A stretch of 22,575 nucleotides of DNA from positions 1 through 22,575 of the forward strand of contig PJEW03000044.1 of NCBI GenBank assembly GCA_002900995.3. The letters run 5' to 3'. The notes below the pieces were generated by a model, which made no database searches, was not told where the DNA came from, and worked only from the letters and a program-made list of their open reading frames with translations. The position numbers were made by a program, and so were the translations under genes. The stretch is from Ganoderma boninense (lineage: Eukaryota > Basidiomycota > Agaricomycetes > Polyporales > Polyporaceae). This document shows, one piece after another, positions 1 through 7,400 of the stretch (position 1 is the first letter of the stretch; each line of letters starts with the position of its first letter).

Positions 1-640
1 ATATGTTGTTGACTGCTTCAATAGACATCAAGCTACTTTAGTCCTGGCAAATTCGTTCGACCACGTGGAGAGGCTGCCCGGAATACACCCTCGAGTGGCA
101 GAGTTGGTATGGTCAATATTCGCGATATCTGTTTGCTGCTGACTATCATTAAGAAGGTCGGCTCGCAACTGCAGTCACCCATCCTTCAATCGACGTCGGC
201 TTCTGGGTAATAAGCAAATGCAGCCACCGGGACGGAGCCATGTCAATGCCACAGAGATACCTTCAATACGTCTGTGGTGTTCAATGATGATTCGGAATAC
301 AATGGTAAGGAGATTTGGCAGGATACAACAGTGCAGAGTGAAATCGGAGAACAGCGTGGACACGTAACTGGGAGAGCATAGATCAGGATCGGAATGGGAT
401 GTAGCAGGATATGGCAGCGTGGAAGACAGTCAAGCAGACTAACGCAAAGCAAAGCATGGGCAGACCCCAGACGCGGAGTAGTGGGTACGGTAGAGGGAGA
501 GTGACAACAAAGTAAGTTACTCATGCCATTGGACGGCGAATTATATGTTGGGAATGAAGAGAGACTAATGAGATAAATTACAACAGGGAGGGCGTCATTG
601 GAGTTGGTGGAAGTCGTCGTTGAGCCAATGTGTTGAAGAG
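1..640. other. left flank, no supportable gene
   Basis: I see no convincing gene here. The minus-strand open frame at 243-749 has no recognisable domain and its composition is what chance stops in this sequence would allow. The segment may be 3' transcribed sequence of the gene ending at 715, because a good intron (641-701) lies between them. No repeats, tRNA or transposon ends were recognised. Confidence 0.4.
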
Positions 641-701
641 CTGAATGCGTCCGCAAGTCAGTCACGACGAGGAATGATCGAACTACGACCGAACCACGTA
701 C
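641..701 (-). other. putative 61-nt intron downstream of the 715-1320 reading frame
   Basis: On the minus strand a GTACGT donor is followed by a GTGACTGAC branch-like site and a GCATTCAG acceptor, 61 nt in all. This matches the other introns of the window. It lies after the TGA of the neighbouring frame, so it would be a 3'-UTR intron or belong to an alternative downstream exon. Inference from splice consensus only. Confidence 0.4.
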
Positions 702-714
702 GTCGGATCCTCGT

Positions 715-1320
715 TCACCACGGCTCCTCAGAATGCTGTACCCTGTCATTGTCCTCTACCCAGTTCGCGGTGTAAGAGGACCTCGACAACATGTACGGGT
801 CAGTGGCCATCGCGTGTTCGACCTCGGCAGTGGCCCGCCTCACATTGTCGCTCTCCCGAATGACCTTGAAGGCGCGATCGGTGGCCGCGTTCTCGAGTTC
901 GGCGTCGACCATGCAGTTTGCCATATGACGGCGATGCGGTCGTGGAGGGCGAAGTGCGCCGTTCGTCAAAAGTTTCTGGAGGGCTCGCTGCTCGCGAAGA
1001 TTCGTGCAGCCTTGTGGTTTTGTTCGCGAAGCGTATCGTCGGCATGTTGGTGGGCGGGGGAGGGGCGGCGGGGGAGAACCTCCTCGCCTTCGGAGATTGC
1101 GACGTGATCCTTGGCCAATGGTGTCACGGGATCCGTCTGGGATAGCAGTCGACAGCCGTGGCGGTGGCGTCTGGTCCGTGGGCCTGGCGGTGGGTGTGTT
1201 GGACTGGGACGCGTTCTCAGTGGTTGAGGGTGCAAAGTTCGTAGTTGGATTGAGGAGTATTGATTGTAAAGGCTGGTCTACAGGCGGGATGGTAATTGTC
1301 GACATTTTTATGGTTGACAT
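715..1320 (-). CDS. hypothetical protein, 201 aa
   Basis: I do not recognise the protein. It starts at an ATG in a good fungal context (CAACAATG), and a second in-frame ATG follows five codons later. The first half is rich in Ser, Thr and Pro, with an Arg/Pro-rich stretch around residues 70-95. The second half is more ordinary and charged (Ala/Glu/Arg-rich, probably helical, about residues 105-175). A TATA box lies 73-80 bp upstream of the ATG on the same strand, which is the best evidence for a real gene. The gene lies downstream of, and in tandem with, the disrupted zinc-finger gene. A second frame over 966-1235 also reads plausibly, so an unseen intron or different exon structure is possible. 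No signal peptide or membrane segment was seen. Confidence 0.45.
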   Translation of the reverse strand: MSTIKMSTITIPPVDQPLQSILLNPTTNFAPSTTENASQSNTPTARPTDQTPPPRLSTAIPDGSRDTIGQGSRRNLRRRGGSPPPPLPRPPTCRRYASRTKPQGCTNLREQRALQKLLTNGALRPPRPHRRHMANCMVDAELENAATDRAFKVIRESDNVRRATAEVEHAMATDPYMLSRSSYTANWVEDNDRVQHSEEPW

Positions 1321-1392
1321 TGTTGGTTGGTGTTGAGGGAGGGAGGAGAAGGAGAAGAAGAGACACTGGTAAGCGCCAAAGGGGGGTGCCGA

Positions 1393-1400
1393 CTTTTATA
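1393..1400 (-). promoter_or_regulatory. TATA box of the 715-1320 gene
   Basis: TATAAAAG on the minus strand, 73-80 bp before the ATG at 1320, leaving room for a leader of about 45 nt. Confidence 0.55.
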
Positions 1401-1985
1401 GGCCGTCAATAGAAAAGAGCGGCTTGGAATGTTTCCCTGGTCGATTCATCGTTCACATAGCTTGTTTACTTTACCTCATCGTGTAGATGTCGATGTGATG
1501 TGTCCTGTGGTCATTTTTCCCGATCACTTTCTGGTTACTGAATCTCGTCCAAGCATGTTCAGACCGATATCATCCTAACTCTAGAGTACCTCAAACGCTA
1601 AGAATTTTGATCCAACAGGGGGTTCTACGACAACGTATATAGTGTCCGGACCACGCAGATATGCGGTAGACTCTGTTTTGCAAGTTGAAACGGACTGAGC
1701 AGCCAAGACATGGCAAATTGAGCCAAAGTAGGTAACAGTAAATACCAGTCCAGGAGATAACAAATACACAAACTTGGCAACAGTTATGTTCATGCCATTC
1801 AAAGGAAGGGAAGGAATATGAGAAGGCGTGAAACCAATATCAATATTGTACAATCGGAACCTGAAGATACAAGCATGAGAGGTGGAAGAAGTAACTGGAA
1901 GACATAACACAAGAGACAAAGAAGCCGAGCATGATTCTAAGATGAGTGAGAGAGCTTATTCCCTACGCGTGCCTTGGCCATTTGT
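1401..1985. other. intergenic, 3' flank of the zinc-finger gene
   Basis: This lies between the stop codon of the zinc-finger gene (1986-1988) and the TATA box of the next gene. A minus-strand open frame at 1581-1919 (112 aa, no known domain) has a plausible acceptor (GCTGCTCAG) near its middle and a readable last 34 codons. I cannot connect it to a start codon with confidence, so it is not called as a gene. Some of it is probably 3' UTR. Confidence 0.35.
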
Positions 1986-2113
1986 CTAGACTTGTATGGC
2001 CTGATCCAAGACATCGTCTGTCAGACGTGCAACGTGGCTCAAGAGGACAAGATGACTTATGTGTCTCTTTGCCAAGTGTCTTTTGGTGGACCCTGATCGT
2101 TTCGCCTCATAGC
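1986..2113 (-). pseudogene. 3' end of the disrupted C2H2 zinc-finger gene (second half of finger 3 and C-terminus)
   Basis: Read on the minus strand from the duplicated target site, this piece encodes the rest of the third finger, including its two histidines in H-x4-H spacing, then 24 residues and a TAG stop at 1986-1988. Its other half lies 15.4 kb away at 17512. If the outer retroelement and one ATAGC copy are removed, the frame continues exactly and gives C-x2-C-x12-H-x4-H, a textbook C2H2 finger. It has no start or promoter of its own and is now cut off from the rest of the gene. Confidence 0.85.
2109..2113. repeat. target-site duplication of the outer retroelement, left copy (ATAGC)
   Basis: ATAGC immediately before the 5' LTR; the same five bases follow the 3' LTR at 17512-17516. 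Five bp is the usual size for Ty3/gypsy integration. Confidence 0.95.
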
Positions 2114-2207
2114 TGTTACGAACACCCCATTTAGCGCCTACCTTAGCGCCCAGGTTTCCTTTCTTGATTAGTTTACGTCCAATGTCGTCCTCGTCATCCT
2201 CCATAGC

Positions 2208-2304
2208 ATTGTAAACCCTCCGCATTGTTTCCAAGTACAATAGCCCCTGTCTCCCCATTGTTCCCCTGTTGTTTCCCGTCGCTATTGTTCCCTACACCAT
2301 TGTT
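2208..2304 (+). promoter_or_regulatory. cluster of ATTGT(T) motifs in the U3 of the outer LTR
   Basis: Five copies of ATTGT/ATTGTT (2208, 2224, 2257, 2284, 2299) lie within 97 bp, most followed by TCCC. The complement AACAAT is the core bound by HMG-box (SOX / fungal mating-type) factors. The inner LTR has an equivalent cluster. The function is inferred. Confidence 0.4.
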
Positions 2305-2366
2305 CTCCCTTTCCATTCCTGCGACCGTAGTTACCACTGTACTCCATTCCCATGGACCTGCACATG

Positions 2367-2412
2367 TATATAAGGACTGTAGCCTGCTACCTGGGGACTC
2401 TAGTTTCGACCT
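2367..2412 (+). promoter_or_regulatory. LTR promoter: TATA box and predicted 5' end of the transcript
   Basis: TATATAA at 2367-2373 and, 35 bp downstream, AGTTTCGACCT at 2402-2412, whose complement is the priming site at 2586-2596. The spacing puts the transcript start at or next to 2402. The same arrangement with the same 35-bp distance occurs in the inner element. Confidence 0.7.
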
Positions 2413-2585
2413 CTTGTCCCCAGGTGAGCCCCACTGTATTTCCCTTGTAGATACTTCACTCAATACACTCTTGTCCCCAGCCTGACTGTCGAGCCTTGCT
2501 CCACTCTCGCTGCACAAGCGCTCGTCAACACCCTTGCTCGTCTCGTAAGCCTCCCTGATCTTACTCGACAGCCAGTCGTAACATT

Positions 2586-2596
2586 AGGTCGAAACT
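2586..2596 (+). other. primer-binding site, self-priming type
   Basis: AGGTCGAAACT lies 2 nt after the 5' LTR. It does not start with TGG as a tRNA-primed site would. It is an exact 11-nt complement of the predicted transcript 5' end (2402-2412). Eleven nt is the length used by the Tf1 element of fission yeast, where the folded-back 5' end of the RNA primes reverse transcription. Confidence 0.75.
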
Positions 2597-3009
2597 TCTA
2601 CATGAGCACCGGTGTACTCTACCCACATTCTTTCTCTCTCGTACGGTACGCACTTAGATCCTCTGTGTTGGCCTAGTGTAGTACGCGCTCTAGTCACACC
2701 ATCGGACGTGGTCTCGGCGCAACCTGAGGCTTGCCACTCTCAGTGGTACAGTACGCGGAAAGCTCCTAACACGAGACCCTGGTACTGACAGAAGTGGTCC
2801 GCCTCACGGCGTGGGAGGCTAGAGAAAGGCGGCGAAACAAAGCCAAGGCAGAACACCCTTGGGCCCGTGTCCCTTGGGCTAAGACACAGCAATAGGCCGA
2901 GGAGGCTGAGCAAACAGTGTTGGATCGTGCACCTGCCGTGTTCATTCCTGGGATAGGAAGCGAGGCATCCCACAACACCCACCTAGAAACCCTCGATCAC
3001 CCCACCGCT
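2597..3009 (+). other. leader region of the outer element
   Basis: Sequence up to about 2967 is nearly identical to the leader of the inner element (15054-15441, minus strand). One frame (from about 2771) reads as charged, helical protein, is broken by a TAG at about 2890-2892, and then continues. The same TAG is in the inner element. No ATG starts this frame. Homology to the inner element stops after AAGCGAG near 2967, where the gag deletion begins. Confidence 0.6.
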
Positions 3010-3159
3010 ATGTCCGCCATCCCGCCATCTCAGGCCGAACAACTCCAAACACTGAAAGCGCGGATCGAAGCACTGCAAGTGCAGTTGTTGCAGGTATAGA
3101 TCAAGCGGCTTGGTGAAAGGCTCGCCGCGGCCACACTAGCCAAGGAGGAGGGTTTCTGA
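3010..3159 (+). pseudogene. gag remnant of the outer element
   Basis: From an ATG at 3010 the frame gives 29 residues ending in a Leu/Gln-rich coiled-coil-like stretch and then a TAG (3097-3099). It continues in the same frame for 19 more residues, ends in EEGF and stops with TGA at 3157-3159. The end matches the end of the inner Gag (KKEGF). The capsid-like region and the CCHC zinc knuckle of the inner Gag are absent. This is gag reduced by a deletion of about 1.2 kb, judged from total element length, plus a nonsense codon. Confidence 0.6.
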
Positions 3160-3195
3160 TTCGAGCCGCACTAGATGCTGCGCGTGCCGGCTCGA
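3150..3195 (+). promoter_or_regulatory. -1 ribosomal frameshift signal, gag/pol junction
   Basis: The heptamer G GGT TTC (3150-3156), in gag phase, stands directly before the gag TGA (3157-3159). Slipping back one base leads into pol. It fits X XXY YYZ. A stem follows: TCGAGCCGCAC (3161-3171) pairs with GTG-C-CGGCTCGA (3184-3195) with one bulged base. The inner element keeps the heptamer and the stem, with a C-G pair replaced by A-T. Confidence 0.7.
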
Positions 3196-5839
3196 GCAGT
3201 AACAGTCGATTTGCAGTACTGCGTTCGTCCTTCGTATACGAAGTCAACCATGATGGACAACACTTTCATATCCCAGTACAACTTATCGGCAAGCAGCGAC
3301 ACAAGGACATTGTTGCCATGGTAGATAGTGGAGCTACTACCAAGTTTTTGAGTAGACGATTCGTAGAACGGAATCGGGTCACCACGAGGAGGTTGGCCAA
3401 ACCCATCCCGCTGTATAACATCGATGGGACGGAAAACCGTGATGGAACGATCACGGAGGTAGCCGTGTTGGACATGGCAATTGGAGACCACCGAGAGAAG
3501 GTGGTGTTTGTAGTCACAGACATCGGAGAGGAGGATGCTATCATTGGACTAGACTGGCTGCGCGAGCACAACCCGGAGATAGACTGGAAACGTGGCTCGC
3601 TACGCCTCTCGAGGTGTCCAGAGACGTGTTCAACTCACCAGAAGGCATCCGAACCTGTTGAGACCAAAGCACGTGATACGGAGGTACGGCTTACGGCGCG
3701 CAATGGTCCTCGACGGGTAAGGAAGGCTAAGACGGTGGGAAGGATATGTACGGCCATGATGGTCGAGGAGGAAGAGGAGGAGGTCAGGCCTCCACCACCA
3801 GGTTTTCTACCAGAATGGGATGGTACCGAGGAATCTTTTCTCGAGGCACTCGCTACTGGACGGACCCTTCGCAATGCCCCCAAACTCTTTGTTTCAGCAA
3901 CGCACACGTATTCACAGCAGCTTGCAGAACAGGAGTATCAAAAGAAGGAGATCCGCCCGGTTGAGGAGATTGTACCCAAGCAGTACCACGAATATCTTGA
4001 GGTCTTTTCAAAAGAGGCATCTGAACACTTACCCAAGCATGGCCCCTACGATCACGCAATCGAACTCGTACCTGATGCAAAGATGTTCCATTCCAGAGTG
4101 TACCCCCTGTCGCCCAGTGAACAAACCGAGCTAGACAAGTTCCTTACTGAGAACTTGGCCAAAGGTTACATCCAGGAGTCGAAGTCACCGATGTCCTCAC
4201 CCTTCTTCTTCGTCAAAAAGAAGGATGGCAGTCTACGTCCAGTACAGGACTATCGACGGCTGAACGACATCACCATTAAGAACCGTTACCCACTGCCATT
4301 GGTTTCGGACCTGATGGATCGACTCAAAAGGGCCAAGTACTTTACCAAGCTCGATATACGCTGGGGGTACAACAACGTACGGATAAAGACTGGTGATGAA
4401 TGGAAGGCAGCTTTTGTGACCAATCGAGGACTGTTCGAACCGAACGTCATGTTCTTTGGGCTAGCCAACTCGCCTAGCACGTTCTCTGCACTCATGAACG
4501 ACATCTTTAAGGACCTCATCGTACTCGGCAAGATAACCATCTACCTCGACGACATCCTCATCTTTACCAACGACCTCGAGGAGCATCGGACACTTGTACG
4601 CGAAGTCCTGAAGCGTCTAGCAGAGCATGACCTGTTTTGCAAACCAGAGAAGTGCGAGTTTGAACAGCCCAAGGTTGAATACCTCAGTGTCCTCGTCTCA
4701 GAGAACCAGGTGGAGATGGACCCGGTGAAGGTCAAGGGTATCGCTGAATGGCCTGTCCCCCAGAACACCTCAGACGTACGAAAGTTCCGTGGATTTGCGA
4801 ACTTCTATCGGCGGTTCATAAAGGACTTCAGTGCAGTCTGCAAACCCCTCGACCGTCTCACTGGCAAGGCACCCTGGAAATGGGAAGCTGAGGAGCAGGC
4901 TGCCTTTGATGAGCTCAAACGACGCTTCGTAGAAAGCCCTGTCCTGCGGATGTATGATCCTAACCGTAGAACTCGCATCGAAGTCGACGCCTCTGGCTAT
5001 GCAACTGGCGGAGTCCTGTCTCAGGAAGCAGAGGATGGCAAATGGCACCCTGTAGCCTTCCACTCTGAGTCAATGAGCGATGCTGAACGGAACTATGAGA
5101 TCTATGACAAGGAGATGTTGGCAATCATCCGAGCCCTGCAGGCCTGGCGTCACTACCTTGAAGGGCTGCCTAGTGTGTTCGAAATCCAGTCAGATCACAA
5201 GAATCTCGAATACTGGCGTACGGCGCAAAACCTCACACGCAGACAGGCACGATGGGCCCTGTACTTGTCACGGTTCGACTTTGTCATCTCACACAAGCCA
5301 GGAACCTCAAATGGTAGAGCGGATGCCCTGTCGAGACGGCCAGACCACCTGCACGGTGACACCGAAGACAACCTCGGACGTACCATGCTGCAGCCAAGCC
5401 ACTTCCAGGTCATGGCAGCAAAACGAGGTCACTTGTCAGTAGTTCCGGAGAAGGCATTGCTTCGACGTATTTGGGAGTGTGGAGAACGCAAACAGGAGGT
5501 GGCGGATGCACTTGGCAAGCTCAACAGCCTAGGACCCGCTCGTCTACAGAATGACTTGGTGGACTGGAACACGGAGCAAGGCCTGCTTCTTTACCGTGGC
5601 CGAGTCTATGTCCCCAAGGATGATGCACTACGAGCAGAGATTGTACGCATTCACCATGACCTCCCACCCGCTGGACACCCTGGACAGGCAAAGACACTGG
5701 AGCTCGTCTCACGCAACTACTGGTGGCCGAGCATGGGCAAGTTTGTCAAGCAGTATGTGGAGACCTGCGACACCTGTCGCCGTGGCAAGAACTCGCATGC
5801 AAAGCCGTATGGTCCCCTACAACCCAACGAGATCCCGGA
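3153..5839 (+). CDS. pol: outer pol, N-terminal part: protease, reverse transcriptase, RNase H, integrase zinc domain
   Basis: An open frame of about 895 codons entered by -1 frameshift from gag; the first ATG at 3318 is internal. In order: an aspartic protease with DSGATT at the active site and IIGLDWL near its end; reverse transcriptase with YLDD at 4542-4553; RNase H with VDASG, KEMLAI, SDHKNLEYW and the terminal RADALSR motif; and the start of integrase with an HH-CC zinc domain ending in CDTC. All key catalytic residues of these families are present. It stops only because the inner element is inserted after the second base of the Asp codon in NEIPD. The frame resumes exactly at 15920 after the second CCGGA copy. 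It makes the enzymes for processing, reverse transcription and integration of the element RNA in the cytoplasm and nucleus. Confidence 0.92.
5835..5839. repeat. target-site duplication of the inner retroelement, left copy (CCGGA)
   Basis: CCGGA before the LTR at 5840, repeated at 15915-15919 after the other LTR. Confidence 0.95.
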
Positions 5840-6299
5840 TGTTACGACTGGCTGTCGAGTAAGATCAGGGAGGAGGCTTACGAGACGAGCAAGGGCGTCG
5901 ACGAGCACTTGTGCAGCGAGAGCGGAGCAGGGCTCGACAGTCAGGCTGGAGACAAGATGTATTGAGCGAGTAACTAACGAGCGAGAATACAGTGAGGCTT
6001 ACCTGGAGACAAGAGGTCGAAACTGAGGTCTCCAGGGAGCAAAGTACAGGCCTTATATACATGTAACGGACAATGGGAACCGGGAACAATAGGTAACTAT
6101 GGACACGGGAACCAGTGGAAGAACAATGGTATGTAGTACAATGACGACGGGAACAATGGGTAACAGGAGTTATTGTACTGCGAGAACAAGGGACAGGTTT
6201 GCTAAACAACGGAGGACAATAAGGACGACGCGGGAGGCAAACAGTCCGAAAAGGGAAAGAGAGACGCCGGGGTAGGCGCCGAGCGTGCCGTTCATGACA
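5840..6299 (-). repeat. 3' LTR of the inner element
   Basis: 460 bp. In element orientation it begins TGTCATGAAC (6299) and ends CAGTCGTAACA (5840). It differs from 15455-15914 at about seven positions by eye. It carries the same TATA and AGTTTCGACCT arrangement, and its U3 has seven ACAAT-type motifs between 6070 and 6220 (six in one direction, one inverted). Confidence 0.95.
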
Positions 6300-6333
6300 A
6301 TACCCCCCTCCTAAGGATCGTGTCCTCACGATC
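6300..6333 (-). promoter_or_regulatory. polypurine tract and hairpin at the end of inner pol
   Basis: On the minus strand, AGGAGGGGGGTAT runs up to the 3' LTR and is the plus-strand primer site. Just before it, GATCGTG (6333-6327), a four-base loop and CACGATC (6322-6316) form a perfect 7-bp hairpin overlapping the pol stop codon. The outer element has the same hairpin with one compensated base pair. Confidence 0.7.
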
Positions 6334-7289
6334 GAGTCTTCTTGTTGAGAGGGCCAGGAGCGTCGGGATGTGTTGAATGAAACTTTTGCAGCACTTTTGG
6401 CGCATTTGCTAGATCCGACACGTCTTCCCAGCTATCGTGTTCAGGGCCCCAGCCCTTCCAGTGAACAAGATACTGTAGTTTCTTCCACCGCCCATACCGA
6501 CGCGACTCTAACACTTCCTCTACTTCGTACTCTTCCTCTCCTTCCACTTCAAGAGCTGCAGGTTCAGGGGGATGCCGACCGGGAAGTTGGCTTTCTTTGT
6601 GCGGGTGTAGGAGTGTCACATGGAACACCGGGTGGAGCCCCATGTCTTTGGGGAGCTTGAGCTCGTAAGCCAAGTTGCCCACCTTGCGCTTGACAGGGTA
6701 CGGGCCAGCGTACCGGTCCACCAGCTTCCGAGAGACTCCTGGGACACGGAAGTTCCTCGTGTCGAGCCACACCTTCTGACCCTCCTTGAACTCTGGAGCA
6801 GCGGAGACATAGCGATCGTAGTACTCCTTCATCTGCTCTGCTGCCAGGGTTAAGGCTGAGGTCGCATCCTCCCTTGCCTGCCGCAACTCCTCTCTTCGTT
6901 CATCTGCCGTAGGCACCGTGGTGGATAGCATCGGAACGTGGAACTGAGGTTCATAGCCGTACATGAGGTAAAACGGCGAGTACCCTGTGGATGAATGTAC
7001 GCGCGAGTTAAAGCAGTACTCTGCTGTTGGTAGCCACTTGACCCAATCATCGCGGCGCCTTGAGCAGTACATCCGTAGGTACGCCTCTATCTCCTGGTTC
7101 CATCGCTCCGACTGTCCATCCGTCTGCGGGTGGTAGGCTGTGGATAGCGCGCTTTCTATGTCGAGGCCTTTAAGGATTGCACGGAAGAGCTTGCTAGAGA
7201 ACTGGGGCCCCCGATCAGAGATGATCTTTCGCGGGAGTCCATGTAGACGGAACCATTCTCTAATGAAGTTGTCTGCAGTCCCTTCTGTG
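6326..7289 (-). CDS. pol: inner pol, C-terminal part: rest of integrase and chromodomain
   Basis: Read on the minus strand from the edge of the DNA element (7289), the frame is open to TGA at 6326-6328. It contains the second integrase Asp (SDRGPQF) and the Glu (GQSERWNQ) in D-35-E spacing. The GPY/F-like C-terminal domain (YAGPYPVKRK) and a chromodomain (YEVEEVLESR...LVHWKGW) follow. Chromodomains steer integration towards modified histones. The first integrase Asp lies in the other half of the gene at about 10890. The first ATG at 7072 is internal. The split falls between the Thr and Glu codons of EEID-TEG. Confidence 0.9.
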
Positions 7290-7328
7290 CATCAGGAAAA
7301 ACCGTTTGGCGTTGAGACGCCTTGAGGC
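7290..7328 (+). repeat. left terminal inverted repeat of the 3.5-kb DNA element
   Basis: Starts CATCAGGAAAAACCG and contains TTTGGCGTTGAGACGCCTTGAG. It pairs with 10789-10827 read backwards, with a small indel after the A-run and two substitutions. Confidence 0.85.
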
Positions 7329-7360
7329 ACCGCCACACTCTACAGGCACCTCCAGACTCC

Positions 7361-7400
7361 TCAAGGCACTTCAAGGCACTTCAAGGCACTTCAAGGCACT
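7361..7400 (+). repeat. four tandem copies of a 10-bp unit
   Basis: TCAAGGCACT occurs four times without interruption. The core AAGGC recurs throughout both subterminal regions, so this may be an amplified transposase-binding word. Confidence 0.9.

Larger units (their letters stand above)
2114..2583 (+). repeat. 5' LTR of the outer element
   Basis: 470 bp, TGTTACG...CGTAACA, matching 17042-17511 with six substitutions by eye, all transitions. U3 is about 2114-2401. R starts near 2402, as judged from the TATA box and the self-priming complement. U5 closely resembles that of the inner element, while U3 is different. Confidence 0.95.

Noticed and set aside
243..749. 168-codon minus-strand frame in the left flank
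   Set aside because: It has no domain and no promoter, and it is crossed by a strong 61-nt intron; only its first 16 codons could form an exon.
2584..2600. tRNA-type primer-binding site
   Set aside because: The sequence after the LTR does not start with TGG, and the 11-nt match to the transcript start explains it better.
7361..7400. CRISPR-like repeat array
   Set aside because: The 10-bp units are directly adjacent without spacers, and the sequence is eukaryotic.
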